Assembly (NCBI RefSeq): GCF_000505665.1
Contig: NC_023033.1
Span: 1,409,813-1,473,812, forward strand
DNA from: Thermosynechococcus sp. NK55a
Lineage (GTDB): Bacteria > Cyanobacteriota > Cyanobacteriia > Thermosynechococcales > Thermosynechococcaceae
DNA: 64,000 nucleotides
Direction: 5' to 3'
Made by a program: the position numbers and the translations under genes. Each line of letters begins with the position of its first letter. The stretch's first letter is position 1. Shown here in pieces: positions 46,525 through 60,497 of the stretch. The notes beneath the pieces are model-generated. The model searched no databases. It worked only from the letters and a program-made list of their open reading frames with translations, and had not been told where the DNA came from.

Positions 46525-47660
46525 TGACTAAGAGCCACATCCCGCTGGGGAACTGGCAAAACTGACTGGTAGTACTGCTCTAGTTGCTGCGTGGCTGCCG
46601 CCCAGCTCCAGCGTTCGGCTTCTTGGCGGGCATTTTGGCGTAGGGTCTCGCGATCGCCCGGAGAGTCAAAGAGGCGCTGACAAGCGGTAATGGCTCCCGT
46701 AGGGTCTGCTGGATCAAACAAAAACCCATTTACCCCATCAGTGACAATATCGGGAATTCCCCCACTATTGGCAGCCACCACAGGACAGCCCGCCGCCATT
46801 GCTTCTAAGAGAACCAAGCCAAGGGTTTCCGTGCGCGAGGGAAAGACAAAGACATCGGCAGAGGCAAAGGCCCCTGCTAAGCGTTCACCGCGCAGGTAGC
46901 CGACAAAATGGGTGGGTGTGCCAGCAAAGTGTTTTTCCAGGGCCTCGCGATGGGGGCCATTGCCCACCAGAGCCAGCCGTGCCTGGGGAATCTGCTCAAG
47001 AATTGGCTTAATTTGCTCAATTTCCTTTTCAGCAGAGAGACGACCAACGTAGAGCAGTAAGGGGGCTTCTGGATGCCCCTGGCTGAGAAAGTGGCGCATT
47101 TCTTGACTTTGGCGTTGTGGATGAAACAATTCCACATCTACCCCCCGCTGCCAGAGATCCAGATGGCGAATCCCATGGGCTTTCAGCTCTGCCACCATGG
47201 CCGTTGAGGTACACAGGTTGAGTTGGGCGCGGTTATGGCCCCAGCGCAAGAGGAACCAGAGGAGCTCCTCCAGAAAACCCAAGCCATAGTACTTCAGGTA
47301 TTGGGGCAAGTGGGTGTGGTAGGAGGCCACCAAGGGCAATTGGAGTTTCTGGGCATAGTACAGACCAGCCAAGCCCAAGACAGCTGGGTTGGCCACATGG
47401 ATCAGATCGGGTTCAAAGGCCTCTAGGGCTTTGCCAATAGCGGGTCGCGGCAGGGCCAATTTGAGTTCAGGATACAATGGGAGGGGAAAACCGGAGACAC
47501 CATAGATGCGCGCGCCTTCGTAATGGTCTAACCCGCCCTCGGGGGCCACCACTAGCACCTGATGGCCATTCCGCTGCAGATGTCGGACAGTTTGACATAA
47601 ACGGGTAACAATGCCATCAATTTTAGGCAAAAATGTCTCAGTAAATAGCGCGATCCGCAT
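46521..47660 (-). CDS. sqdX: Sulfoquinovosyl diacylglycerol synthase SqdX
   Basis: SqdX transfers sulfoquinovose from UDP-sulfoquinovose to diacylglycerol, making the thylakoid sulfolipid SQDG. The 379-residue GT4 enzyme has FTETFLPKIDGIVTRL, SYHTHLPQYLKYYGLGFLEE, LLLYVGRLSAEKEI and SRTETLGLVLLEAMAAGCP. The start MRIALF at 47660 fits the family; longer in-frame starts add non-conserved residues. sqdB is not nearby. It overlaps the convergent midA-like gene by four bases. Confidence 0.9.
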   Translation of the reverse strand: MRIALFTETFLPKIDGIVTRLCQTVRHLQRNGHQVLVVAPEGGLDHYEGARIYGVSGFPLPLYPELKLALPRPAIGKALEAFEPDLIHVANPAVLGLAGLYYAQKLQLPLVASYHTHLPQYLKYYGLGFLEELLWFLLRWGHNRAQLNLCTSTAMVAELKAHGIRHLDLWQRGVDVELFHPQRQSQEMRHFLSQGHPEAPLLLYVGRLSAEKEIEQIKPILEQIPQARLALVGNGPHREALEKHFAGTPTHFVGYLRGERLAGAFASADVFVFPSRTETLGLVLLEAMAAGCPVVAANSGGIPDIVTDGVNGFLFDPADPTGAITACQRLFDSPGDRETLRQNARQEAERWSWAAATQQLEQYYQSVLPVPQRDVALSH

Positions 47661-47767
47661 TTCGCTAACCTGAAGGGCGAGGGGGATTTCTCCCATTCTC
47701 GAATTAGGGGGGGCTTGACGCAACCCATTAGGGCGAAAAAGTTCCTTAGATTAAGGAGGGGTAAACT

Positions 47768-48349
47768 GTGGCAAAAGCTGAGTTATTGATGGCGATCGCT
47801 GGCCTGAATCGAGGTCTGCTAGCCACACCGCGCGATCGCAAACAGGTAGCTGCCCTTGTTGCTTCCCTGGAAGGCATGAATCCCACTTCGGATCCCCTCA
47901 ATGCCCCTGAAAAATTAGCTGGGGATTGGCGATTGATCTACACCAGTAGTCAGGCCCTTCTCGCCTTAGATCGCTCTCCCCTCGTGAAGCTGGGGCAAAT
48001 TTATCAGTGCATTCGTCCGCAGCAGCAGCGCATCTACAACATTGCTGAACTCTATGGATTGCCCTTCCTTGAGGGAATTATCAGCGTGTTGGCCCGATTT
48101 GAACCCTTGACCCAACAGCGGGTACAGGTGTACTTTGAACGTTCCATTGTTGGCCTGCGCCAGTGGTTGAATTACTACTCCCCCGCCCAATTCATTCCCC
48201 AACTCCACAGCCGTCAGCCGCTGATGGCCCTAGATGTGCCCCTCAACAGCAATGATCAACAGGGCTGGCTTGACATTACCTACCTCGATGAAGATTTGCG
48301 AATTAGCCGCGGCAATGAAGGCAGCCTCTTTGTCTTAACCCGGGTTTAG
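47768..48349 (+). CDS. PAP/fibrillin-family protein
   Basis: The 193-residue protein has the fibrillin fold markers GDWRLIYTSSQALL, GQIYQCIRP and FERSIVGL, and ends in a strand pattern (LDITYLDEDLRISRGNEGSLFVL). Fibrillins associate with plastoglobules and thylakoids and are thought to bind lipids. It starts with GTG, after AGGAGG about 8 bases upstream. Confidence 0.87.
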   Translation: MAKAELLMAIAGLNRGLLATPRDRKQVAALVASLEGMNPTSDPLNAPEKLAGDWRLIYTSSQALLALDRSPLVKLGQIYQCIRPQQQRIYNIAELYGLPFLEGIISVLARFEPLTQQRVQVYFERSIVGLRQWLNYYSPAQFIPQLHSRQPLMALDVPLNSNDQQGWLDITYLDEDLRISRGNEGSLFVLTRV

Positions 48350-48408
48350 TCCCGATTCCCGATACCCTTAGACTAAGGAAGAGTGGCACCATTCTCACAT
48401 CCCCTGCA

Positions 48409-49443
48409 ATGGAAACACAGCCCCCCAAGCAACTTAGTTTTCCATGGAACCCAACTATCTCTGAGCCTCTGACGGAAAGCTCACTGGCAACTGGTGCAGA
48501 GGGCGAGAATAGCCAACGGCGCATCCAGCACTTAGAGCAAGCCATTGATCAGTGTCAACACTACATTGATGAATTAAAGCAACAACTGCGCAATCAGGCG
48601 TTTCTCGAGGATTTGCTGGCCCGTACTGAGGAAACAGCTCAGATTCAACAACAGGCGATCGTTGCCCTTCAAGAACAATTGCGCTCCCAAGCCACCTGTG
48701 CCCAGGAGCTGGCAGAAATGAGCCACCATCGCCAATCCTTGGAAACCATTCTTCAGCAATCGCAAATGGAAATTGAGCACCTACATCAGGAGGTGGAGCG
48801 GCTACTCAAGGCCCAAGATGCCCTTGAAGCTAAATTGGTGCATAGCCATCGTCTCCTGCGGCAACGGGAACAGGACTGCCAATTCCTGGAAGCGCAACTG
48901 CGCCAAGTCCAAGAGGAAAAAGCACTGCTACAAACTCGCCTTGAACAAGCCCGCTCAGAATTGAGCGATCGCCAAACCCAAATAGATGATCTCAATCGTC
49001 GCCTCACCCAAGCCAATCATTTAATTGAAACCCAGGGACGGATCATTAGTGCGCTGCAAGAGGCTCAAGGATCACAGACCAGCAAAAACAGGGTTATTCA
49101 GGGACTCAGTAAAACCCTACTAAAAACTCAAACCAAGCTACAGGAATTAGAACGGGACTATCAGCAGCAGCGCCTGCAATATATGACCACCCAACACTAC
49201 AACCAAGAATTGGAAGCCCGCACTCGCCAACAACAGGAACGGCTACAACACCTAGAAGCCCAAATTGCGGAACTTCAAGAGCAAATTCTCCATCAAGCGC
49301 AGCAGGCACGGGAGCAGGAAACCGCTGTGCAACACTGGAAAGATCGCTACACCGAGGCGGAGCGATCGCTCGCACAGTTACAACGAGTCATTGCTCAAAT
49401 GGCCACGGGTGGCTCCATTTCCCTCAGTGAAGTTCCCTCTTAG
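48409..49443 (+). CDS. Long coiled-coil protein of unknown function
   Basis: The 344-residue protein is almost all predicted coiled coil, from about residue 40 to 330, and is rich in Gln, Glu, Leu and Ala. The N-terminal 35 residues (PPKQLSFPWNPTISEPL) are Pro/Ser-rich and look disordered. There is no ATPase motif, so it is not an SMC protein. No function can be assigned. Confidence 0.72.
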   Translation: METQPPKQLSFPWNPTISEPLTESSLATGAEGENSQRRIQHLEQAIDQCQHYIDELKQQLRNQAFLEDLLARTEETAQIQQQAIVALQEQLRSQATCAQELAEMSHHRQSLETILQQSQMEIEHLHQEVERLLKAQDALEAKLVHSHRLLRQREQDCQFLEAQLRQVQEEKALLQTRLEQARSELSDRQTQIDDLNRRLTQANHLIETQGRIISALQEAQGSQTSKNRVIQGLSKTLLKTQTKLQELERDYQQQRLQYMTTQHYNQELEARTRQQQERLQHLEAQIAELQEQILHQAQQAREQETAVQHWKDRYTEAERSLAQLQRVIAQMATGGSISLSEVPS

Positions 49444-49504
49444 GGAGGATGTCTTCACAAATCTAAATTTCATATAATAAATCATAGTCATTACGAGTTT
49501 GTTT

Positions 49505-51039
<1,535 letters not shown>

Positions 51040-51189
51040 TCAACAATCAAAAACTCACTCATGTCCCAGTTCAAACGGCTGTGGATCAGCACATAGAACC
51101 TTTGGATTATTTCCGCATTATCTCACCTTAAGGGATCAAGACTGTGGGGGGTTGAGGATGCTTACGAACGTTTACAAAAACCTCAGTGC

Positions 51190-51738
51190 TCAAGCGGGCT
51201 GAAGATAGGGCAAAGCCAGATAGAAACTAGTGACGGTCTTGGCATCTTTTACTTGACCACTATGAATGGCGGCTGCCAACTCAGATAGAGAAAACTCCAC
51301 AATTTCAATGTGCTCATCGCTATCCTGAGGTGGGGGTACCTCTAGTTTCTCCAGTTGGGTAGCCAAATAGGCATAGATCACTTCATCGGAATAGCCGGGG
51401 GCAATGTAAAACTCCCCCAGTTTTTGCCAATGGTGGGCGCGGTAGCCGGTTTCCTCTTCAATTTCCCGCTCAATCGTGGTAAAAGGATTTTCATGATCCT
51501 CAACGGTGCCTGCTGGAAACTCCAGTAGATACTCCTCAGTAGCAAAGCGATATTGTTTGACAAGGATCAGGTTTCCCTCTGGGTTTACAGGGACAGCCAG
51601 TGCCCCCCCTGGGTGCCGCACAGTTCCCAAGATCGAGACAGATCCATGGGGCAGACGGTATTGATTGACTTCGAAGGTAAACTTGCGGCTGCGACAAAAG
51701 CAGTGGCGCTCGAGGACTTCGGGGGGGATTTTAGTCAT
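51190..51738 (-). CDS. Nudix hydrolase (ADP-ribose pyrophosphatase-like)
   Basis: The 182-residue protein has a complete Nudix box, G-x5-E-x7-REIEEETGY, within GTVEDHENPFTTIEREIEEE. The upstream strand pattern (GALAVPVNPEGNLILVKQYR) suits ADP-ribose pyrophosphatases. The likely role is hydrolysis of ADP-ribose or a related nucleoside diphosphate. It ends 153 bases upstream of hemB's start on the same strand and follows map by 5 bases. Confidence 0.9.
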   Translation of the reverse strand: MTKIPPEVLERHCFCRSRKFTFEVNQYRLPHGSVSILGTVRHPGGALAVPVNPEGNLILVKQYRFATEEYLLEFPAGTVEDHENPFTTIEREIEEETGYRAHHWQKLGEFYIAPGYSDEVIYAYLATQLEKLEVPPPQDSDEHIEIVEFSLSELAAAIHSGQVKDAKTVTSFYLALPYLQPA

Positions 51739-51743
51739 AGGGG

Positions 51744-52568
51744 TTAGACGAGGGTACGATCGGTGAGGATTTCGTAGCCTGTTTTGGTGACCAAGACGGT
51801 GTGCTCAAATTGAGCAGAGAGAGAATTATCAACTGTAACCGCCGTCCAGCGATCGCGCAAAATACGCACCTGTTTTGACCCCGCATTCACAATGGGTTCA
51901 ATAGCCAAGGTCATCCCCGCCCGTAGCCGCACATTCTTGAGTTCATGGGTGCGGAAGTTAAATACCGAAGGTTCTTCATGGAGATTGCGCCCTACGCCGT
52001 GGCCAGTAAAATCCTCAACGACAACGAAGCCATTGGCTTCCACATAATCTTGAATGGCACCCGCCAGATCCATGAGGTAGTTGCCTTCTTTGACTTGCTC
52101 AATGCCGCGGTAGAGGGCTTCTTCGGCCACTTTCACCAGCTTAGCGGCCTCTTCGGAAATTTCCCCCACCGGAATCGTAATGCAAGAATCGCCATGAAAG
52201 CCGTTGTAATAGGCACCGGTGTCAATTTTCACAATGTCGCCATTGCGAATCACTTTGCGGGGGCTAGGAATGCCATGAACCACTTCATTGTTGATGCAGG
52301 CGCAAATGGATGCGGGAAAGCCGTGATAGCCCTTGAAGCTAGGGGTTGCCCCCATTTCCCGAATACGTTTCTCGGCATAGGCATCGAGATCCGCCGTTGT
52401 CATCCCTGGCTCAATCATCTGGGAGATTTCCTTGAGCACCGTCGCCACAATGCGCGAAGCCTGCCGCATAATCTCAATTTCGCGCTTGGACTTAATTTCA
52501 ATACCACGGCGGGGACGGGTTTGGACAGGGGTGGGGGAGGGAGTGAGCAGACTACCAAGAATATTCAT
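51744..52568 (-). CDS. map: Type I methionine aminopeptidase
   Basis: Map removes the N-terminal Met from nascent proteins. The 274-residue enzyme has the metal ligands in [28 protein letters not shown] and EPIV, and a late Glu in the [19 protein letters not shown]-like strand. A 25-residue N-terminal extension rich in Pro, Ser and Arg precedes the catalytic domain. Confidence 0.95.
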   Translation of the reverse strand: MNILGSLLTPSPTPVQTRPRRGIEIKSKREIEIMRQASRIVATVLKEISQMIEPGMTTADLDAYAEKRIREMGATPSFKGYHGFPASICACINNEVVHGIPSPRKVIRNGDIVKIDTGAYYNGFHGDSCITIPVGEISEEAAKLVKVAEEALYRGIEQVKEGNYLMDLAGAIQDYVEANGFVVVEDFTGHGVGRNLHEEPSVFNFRTHELKNVRLRAGMTLAIEPIVNAGSKQVRILRDRWTAVTVDNSLSAQFEHTVLVTKTGYEILTDRTLV

Positions 52569-52657
52569 GGGCGCGATGCTACCGCAAAAATCTTTCTTTT
52601 TCAGGATAACGCTGTTGCGCTGATCAGGGGAATGTAAATTTTATTTGTTTATTCTTG

Positions 52658-54100
52658 TTATTCTTGAGGGATTGGTGAACGAAAATGCTCTTGATAGAGC
52701 TGCTTAAATCGCCGCTGTTGCTGCCTGTGATCCACAATCGGCAAAGGATAACCACAGCGATGTCGCTCTAGGGGGGAAATATTGCCCGTCACTAAATCTG
52801 TAGTGTCCAGCGATCGCACTTCTGGAAGCCAACGCCGAATATATTCTGCTTCCGGGTCAAATTTTTGCGCCTGACTGGCGGGGTTAAAAATCCGCAGGGG
52901 TTTTGGGTCCATGCCACTGGAGGCACTCCACTGCCAACCGCCATTATTGGCTGCCAAGTCCCCATCAATGAGTTTCTGCATAAAGTAGCGCTCACCCCAC
53001 TGGGGATTGATGATCAAATCCTTGGTGAGGAAACTGGCCACAATCATACGGCAGCGGTTGTGCATCCAGCCTGTTTCATTGAGTTGCCGCATGGCAGCAT
53101 CCACGATTGGGTAACCCGTGGCACCTTCACACCAAGCCGCAAAGTGCGCTTCGTTATTCAGCCAAGGGAAGGTGGCAAATCCTTGGCGATGGGGACGCTC
53201 CGCCAAGTGGGGAAACCAGTAGAGGGCGTGCTGATAAAACTCCCGCCAAGCCAATTCCTGCTGCCAGGTGCGAATACTCCTTTGTCCCTCTTCACTGCGG
53301 GCTGCGGCCATAGCGGCCTGAGTGGCTGTCCAGACATGGCGAATCCCAATGACGCCGAACTTGAGGGCAGGGCTTAAGAGGGAGGTTCCGGGCTGCGCCG
53401 GATAGTTGCGCTGCTCCCCATAGTCTTGAATGTGCTGGTCAATAAATGTCTCCAGTTGTGCTTGGGCAGCGGCTTCACCGGGAGCAAGGATCAGTTCCCC
53501 CGACCAATGAAATCCCAGGTCCTTAGCGGTGGGGAGACAAATCGCCCCCAAGGTGCGCGCCGTTGCCTGTTCTATTTCGGTGAGGGGTTCGAGGTAGCTG
53601 GGGGTAGGGACAGGCTCTGGTTTCGCTAGGCTTGACCAGTTGCGCCAAAAGGGGGAATAGACGGTGTAGGGCTGTCCTTGTTGAGTTTGTATAGCCTCTG
53701 GGGGATGCAGGAGTTGATCCCAAGCGGTTTCCACAGCAATACCTTTTTCTTTGAGGGCAGCAGCCACTGCGCGATCGCGCCCCCGTCCATAGGGTTCCAC
53801 ATCCTCATGCCAGTGCACCGCCACTGCCCCTAAACCACTGGCCACTTGGGGCAGAATCTGACGCGGGTCACCACGAAAAATTAAAAAGCTCCCCCCAAGT
53901 CGCTGATAGGCCTCCTGCAGAGCCTGTAGGCAACCAACAAGGTAGGCTACCCGCACTGCGGCAATGTCTGAGGCGCTGAGAATCGCGGGGTCAAAACAGA
54001 AAAGACCAACCACTTTGGGGGTACGGGTGTGGGCAGCAGCCAAGCCCAGGTTGTCATTGAGGCGCAGATCGCGACGATGCCAAAACAGGCGTAGGCTCAT
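52658..54100 (-). CDS. phrA: Deoxyribodipyrimidine photolyase (class I CPD photolyase)
   Basis: The enzyme repairs UV-made pyrimidine dimers with blue light. The 480-residue protein has the antenna-binding domain ([28 protein letters not shown]) and the FAD domain ([45 protein letters not shown]), with the Trp chain region intact. Length and motifs fit the cyanobacterial 8-HDF class. Confidence 0.92.
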   Translation of the reverse strand: MSLRLFWHRRDLRLNDNLGLAAAHTRTPKVVGLFCFDPAILSASDIAAVRVAYLVGCLQALQEAYQRLGGSFLIFRGDPRQILPQVASGLGAVAVHWHEDVEPYGRGRDRAVAAALKEKGIAVETAWDQLLHPPEAIQTQQGQPYTVYSPFWRNWSSLAKPEPVPTPSYLEPLTEIEQATARTLGAICLPTAKDLGFHWSGELILAPGEAAAQAQLETFIDQHIQDYGEQRNYPAQPGTSLLSPALKFGVIGIRHVWTATQAAMAAARSEEGQRSIRTWQQELAWREFYQHALYWFPHLAERPHRQGFATFPWLNNEAHFAAWCEGATGYPIVDAAMRQLNETGWMHNRCRMIVASFLTKDLIINPQWGERYFMQKLIDGDLAANNGGWQWSASSGMDPKPLRIFNPASQAQKFDPEAEYIRRWLPEVRSLDTTDLVTGNISPLERHRCGYPLPIVDHRQQQRRFKQLYQEHFRSPIPQE

Positions 54101-54151
54101 GGTCAGTCAATCCTAAAAACAGGATTAAGGATCCTAGATAACCTAGACAAT

Positions 54152-54469
54152 CTAGAAAATAGCGCCGATGCAGGCGTTGGTTGCGGCCTTCAGTTCTGGA
54201 GGTGCATTATCGGGGGTCATTTGCTGAAATTGCCCATAGGTCATTTTTTCTTGGAGGTGGTTAATGAGGCAAGTGCAGTAGCGATCGCCGCGATCGCGAA
54301 AACCGGGAGGGGCTTGCGCCGCAAATTTGGCTTGACACTCCTGCATAAAGACTGCGATCGCCTCTGGGGGATAAGTCGCCGCTGGCGTTTGTTGGGCAAG
54401 GAGCGGCAAACTCAGCGCGCTAAGCGCGTTAATGCTCACAAAAGCAATTAATAGTTTGGAAAGGGCCAT
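54152..54469 (-). CDS. Small exported Cys-containing protein of unknown function
   Basis: The 105-residue protein has a signal peptide (MALSKLLIAFVSINALSALS to about Ala25) and four cysteines (MQECQ, YCTCL, NACIG) in a mature domain with a helical pattern. I do not recognise the family. The next gene upstream on this strand is far away, so it has its own promoter, most likely at 54470-54530. Confidence 0.68.
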   Translation of the reverse strand: MALSKLLIAFVSINALSALSLPLLAQQTPAATYPPEAIAVFMQECQAKFAAQAPPGFRDRGDRYCTCLINHLQEKMTYGQFQQMTPDNAPPELKAATNACIGAIF

Positions 54470-54595
54470 GGCGGCAACCCCTGCAAGTAATCACTAAGCC
54501 AATTCTGGCAAACCGCTTCCTGTTGTCGCTGCTCCTTCAAAGTTTTGTTGAGTTGCGGATGAAGCCATAGACAAGAATGCTACCTTTTCCTATAC

Positions 54596-55024
54596 TTGTG
54601 TTCTATCGTTTTGCGTGCCCAGTCATCGGCAAAGGAGGCTCTCATTTCTGAACCACTTGCCCTCACCCAAAGTCTAAGGGGAACCCGTGAGATTCGCGAT
54701 AACTATCAGGTTTTTCGCCTGACGGGTCTCATTGATGCATTTTCAGAGTCAGCCTTTCGCAAGGTGATTAGTAAGTGTTTTGACGATGGGCCTGCCAACG
54801 TCATCCTCGATCTTTCAAAAATTGAATTTATTGACAGCTCTGGCCTTGGCATCCTAGTCCAACTGGCCAAAAAAGCCCAGGAACGCCAGGGGCAACTACA
54901 AATTGTCACCAATCCCCGTGTCACCCAAACCGTTAAACTGGTTCGCCTAGAAAATTTCTTGTCTCTTCAGCCAGATCTGGCGACAGCGATCGCCAAAATC
55001 AGTGGCGAATCCCCCTCGCAATAA
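54596..55024 (+). CDS. STAS-domain protein (anti-sigma-factor antagonist type)
   Basis: The STAS domain (about residues 30-135) has the phospho-acceptor loop KIEFIDSSGLGILVQL, in which the first Ser of DSSG would be phosphorylated by an RsbW-like kinase. No kinase or sigma factor is adjacent. The start is unclear. TTG codons lie at 54596 and 54611, but a perfect ribosome site AAAGGAGG at 54631-54638 sits 5 bases before an in-frame ATT at 54644, which would make a 126-residue protein beginning with Ile-Ser-Glu-Pro. Confidence 0.8.
   Translation: MCSIVLRAQSSAKEALISEPLALTQSLRGTREIRDNYQVFRLTGLIDAFSESAFRKVISKCFDDGPANVILDLSKIEFIDSSGLGILVQLAKKAQERQGQLQIVTNPRVTQTVKLVRLENFLSLQPDLATAIAKISGESPSQ
54631..54646 (+). 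promoter_or_regulatory. Strong ribosome-binding site before an ATT codon
   Basis: AAAGGAGG (54631-54638), then CTCTC, then ATT in the STAS frame. Position and spacing are ideal, and no ATG, GTG or TTG lies within the normal distance downstream, so ATT may be the start codon. ATT starts are rare (infC is the known example). Confidence 0.45.
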
Positions 55025-55074
55025 AGCTGTGCTGGGCGTGGTAAAACCAAGGGGGGTGCCCGTATTGAACAATC

Positions 55075-55529
55075 ATGCTTGACTTTGGTGAACTGTTACC
55101 CCTGCAACCCCCCAAGATTCCCGCCCACCAGCTCCCCCCAGCAGCTTTAGCCTACTTTGGCGATGCAGTTTATGAACTCTTTATTCGGCTACTTTTTTTG
55201 ACCCCCCCCAACGCATTAACGCCTACCACCGCCAAGTGGTGGATCACGTGCGTGCCGAAAGCCAAGCCCGTTACATGGACTTTCTTTGGGAATATTGCAC
55301 AGAAACTGAACGTGCCATTTTCCGCCAAGGTCGCAATGCTGCTGCCGATGGCCCCAAGCGAGTCACTGCAAAAATTTACCGCCAAGCCACTGGCTTTGAA
55401 GCCCTACTTGGGTACCTTTACCTCACCAATCCGCAACGCCTACAGGAAATTTTTCAACTCCTTGCAGGTCACATCCGCAGTGAAGTTGAAAACAAGAGAC
55501 CCGCAACAGAATCCCCCAGTGAAATGTAA
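55075..55529 (+). CDS. mrnC: Mini-ribonuclease III (frameshifted in a C run)
   Basis: Mini-III trims 23S rRNA precursors. The first frame gives the RNase III-type N terminus [20 protein letters not shown]. The second frame carries the rest, [38 protein letters not shown] and [13 protein letters not shown], and ends at 55529. The shift falls at the C8 run 55202-55209; one more C gives [14 protein letters not shown] and restores one protein of about 151 residues, the normal size. As with cmpC and ebsA, this could be an assembly error. The position just before the atp operon matches what I recall for T. elongatus. Confidence 0.83.
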
Positions 55530-55651
55530 CCACTGCGTGATAGGATGCTTAGTGGCCAGTTTAAGGCATCCTCGGATGCTCCATATTCTGCTGTGACCTT
55601 CCTGACCCTGTAGCTCCAACCGTTTCCCATTCCTCAAAAAAGGAGGGGTCA

Positions 55652-55999
55652 ATGGTGGAGTTTTACCAACTCTGTCGTGAATTATTTACGACAACCCTCG
55701 TCCTTATGGCGATCGCCTTTGGAGCGGTTTGGCTGATTTATGGCCTTAACACAGCGTTGAATTACCTTTTGGGGGCAAGTGCCAGCCTAATCTACTTGCG
55801 GCTCTTAGCCCGTAGTGTGGAGCGCCTAGGCAACGACCAGAAAAAGCTGGGAAAAGCGCAGCTTCTTGTCGTCGTGGTTGTGATGATTGTGGCAGCCCGT
55901 TGGCAAGCGCTACAGATTATTCCAGTCTTCTTGGGGTTCTTAACCTACAAAGCTGCCCTTCTGGTTCATTTGTTGCGTGGGATTTTGCCCTCTCCTTAA
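55652..55999 (+). CDS. atp1: ATP synthase subunit I (Atp1)
   Basis: Atp1 is a small membrane protein at the head of bacterial atp operons that helps assemble the c-ring. The 115-residue protein has four hydrophobic segments and starts after an AAGGAGGGG site. It precedes subunit a by 41 bases. Confidence 0.85.
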   Translation: MVEFYQLCRELFTTTLVLMAIAFGAVWLIYGLNTALNYLLGASASLIYLRLLARSVERLGNDQKKLGKAQLLVVVVVMIVAARWQALQIIPVFLGFLTYKAALLVHLLRGILPSP

Positions 56000-56040
56000 C
56001 ACTGGCCCACTGTAATGCTTAAACAAGCGAGCGCGGAGGC

Positions 56041-57131
<1,091 letters not shown>

Positions 57132-57192
57132 TTCACCCCAGTGGGGGAGGCTTGGCTGAGCTTTCCCCCAATCCCCCATTCTGGAGAGGCTG

Positions 57193-57609
57193 ATGTTTGA
57201 TTTTGATGCCACCCTACCCCTGATGGCTCTGCAATTCTTAATCTTGACCGTTATTTTGAATGCACTGCTGTACAAGCCTTTGGGTCAGGCGCTGGACAAT
57301 CGGGATGAGTATATCCGAACCAACTTGCAGCAGGCTAAGGAGCGGTTGCAACAGGCCACTGAGCTGGCTCAACAATATGAGCAGGAATTGGCCAGTACCC
57401 GTCGCCAAGCCCAAGCCTTGATTGAAGAGGCCAAAGCTGAGGCACAGAAAATTGCCACCGCCGAAATTGCCGAAGCACAGCAGGCTGTGCAAGCAGAGTT
57501 ACTCAAGCTTCAAGCAGAGATTGATGAGCAAAAGCAGGTGACACTGCAGGCACTGGAGGGCCAAGTTGCCAGCTTGAGTGAGCAGTTATTAGCGAAGTTA
57601 CTGGCCTAG
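57193..57609 (+). CDS. atpG: ATP synthase subunit b'
   Basis: The 138-residue protein has an N-terminal membrane helix and a long charged helix, forming half of the peripheral stalk. Photosynthetic organisms use two different b subunits, b' and b; the lack of a long N-terminal leader marks this as b'. It follows subunit c by 61 bases. Confidence 0.94.
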   Translation: MFDFDATLPLMALQFLILTVILNALLYKPLGQALDNRDEYIRTNLQQAKERLQQATELAQQYEQELASTRRQAQALIEEAKAEAQKIATAEIAEAQQAVQAELLKLQAEIDEQKQVTLQALEGQVASLSEQLLAKLLA

Positions 57610-57620
57610 GAGTGTGGGTC

Positions 57621-58151
57621 ATGGACGCAGTATTTTTATTGGCAACGGAAGAGGTGGGGCATTTTGGCATTAACACCAATTTGCTCGAAACTAATGTGAT
57701 CAACCTTGCCATCCTTATTGGGGTGTTGGTGTATTTTGGCCGCGGTGTACTTGGCAAAACCTTGGGCGATCGCCAGAAACAAATTGCCACAGCCATTGCC
57801 GAGGCAGAAGAACGCCAGAAAGTGGCGGCAGCCCGCCTCGCCGAAGCGCAGCAAAAGCTGACTCAGGCTAAACAGGAGGCACAACGCATTCGCGAGGAGG
57901 CTCTTGCCCGTGCAAAGGCTGCCAAGGAAGAAATCATTGCCCAAGCCAAGCGGGAAATTGAGCGCTTGAAGGAAACTGCTTCCCAAGATACCAGTGCTGC
58001 CACTGAGCGGGCGATCGCTGAAATTCGTGAGCGGATTGCCGCTATGGCACTGGCAGAGGCAGAAAACCAACTGAAAGCACGGTTGAGCCAAAATCCAGAC
58101 CTTCAGCGCACCCTTGTTGATCGCAGTATTGCCCTACTAGGAGGCAAATGA
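57621..58151 (+). CDS. atpF: ATP synthase subunit b
   Basis: The 176-residue protein has an N-terminal extension (LLATEEVGHFGINTNLLETN), one membrane helix and a long helical tail rich in Ala, Glu and Arg, pairing with b' in the stalk. ATG at 57621, 8 bases after AGGAG, is preferred to the GTG at 57612. The stop overlaps the atpD start. Confidence 0.94.
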   Translation: MDAVFLLATEEVGHFGINTNLLETNVINLAILIGVLVYFGRGVLGKTLGDRQKQIATAIAEAEERQKVAAARLAEAQQKLTQAKQEAQRIREEALARAKAAKEEIIAQAKREIERLKETASQDTSAATERAIAEIRERIAAMALAEAENQLKARLSQNPDLQRTLVDRSIALLGGK

Positions 58152-58705
58152 TGCAGACCACCGTCCGTGGTGAAGTTGTTGAACCCTATGCCGAGGCGCT
58201 GCTGTCGTTGGCGCAAGCCCACAACCTCATTGATCAGTTTCAGCAGGACACGCAATTGATTTTGGAACTGCTTGCCAGTTCCAGTGAACTGCAACAGTTT
58301 CTCGCGAATCCCCTGATTAAGCCTGAGGCCAAAAAGAATGTGCTGCGGCAGTTGACAGTGGATAAGGTGCACGGCTATTTCCTCAACTTCCTAATGTTGC
58401 TCGTGGATCGGCGGCGAATTAACTTTCTCGGTTCCATTTGTGAGCAGTACCGTGCCCTGGTGCGCAAACTCCGCAATGTGGCCTTGGCGGAAGTGACCAG
58501 TGTCGTCGAACTCAATGACGATCAACGCCGTGCAGTGGTCGAGAAGGTCAAAACCATAACCGGTGCTGCCGATGTAGAGCTTGTCACTGCCTGTGATCCT
58601 GAACTGATTGGTGGCGTGGTCATTAAAGTTGGCTCCCAAATCTTTGATGCCAGCCTGCGGGGTCAACTCCGCCGCCTCAGTGTCACCTTGGCGCAAGCCG
58701 CCTAA
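58148..58705 (+). CDS. atpD: ATP synthase subunit delta
   Basis: Delta joins the peripheral stalk to the top of F1. The 185-residue protein has an N-terminal helical domain (EPYAEALLSLAQAHN) and the C-terminal segment ELIGGVVIKVGSQIFDASLRGQL, the family signature. It starts at ATGATG overlapping the atpF stop. Confidence 0.95.
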   Translation: MMQTTVRGEVVEPYAEALLSLAQAHNLIDQFQQDTQLILELLASSSELQQFLANPLIKPEAKKNVLRQLTVDKVHGYFLNFLMLLVDRRRINFLGSICEQYRALVRKLRNVALAEVTSVVELNDDQRRAVVEKVKTITGAADVELVTACDPELIGGVVIKVGSQIFDASLRGQLRRLSVTLAQAA

Positions 58706-58719
58706 TATCCTCTTTGTAA

Positions 58720-60258
<1,539 letters not shown>

Positions 60259-60318
60259 GCATCACCTTACTTAGATCACGATCAACAGATCAAGATCAAC
60301 AAATCAACAATGACTTGA

Positions 60319-60348
60319 ACCTGCCCTCCACCAAGGGTAGGTTTTTTT
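60319..60348 (+). terminator. Intrinsic terminator after the atp operon
   Basis: A 9-bp stem (ACCTGCCCT with AGGGTAGGT, one G-U pair) with loop CCACCA at 60319-60342 is followed by a seven-T run (60342-60348). It lies about 60 bases after atpA and fits the end of the operon. Confidence 0.85.
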
Positions 60349-60497
60349 GTCAATAGCCAATGTGGCGCTAGCTGGTAGCGGGTTAGAGAAAAAGGAGTAT
60401 CAAAAATCATTGCAGTTTCGTTAATGAGGACCCCTTAGCTTTGTATTCTCTCTTACACTGAGGATCCGCGGACAAACCTTTATCAAGGAGTTCTGTA

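Noticed and set aside
51945-52637. 230-residue plus-strand frame
   Set aside because: It is antisense to map, which is fully conserved.
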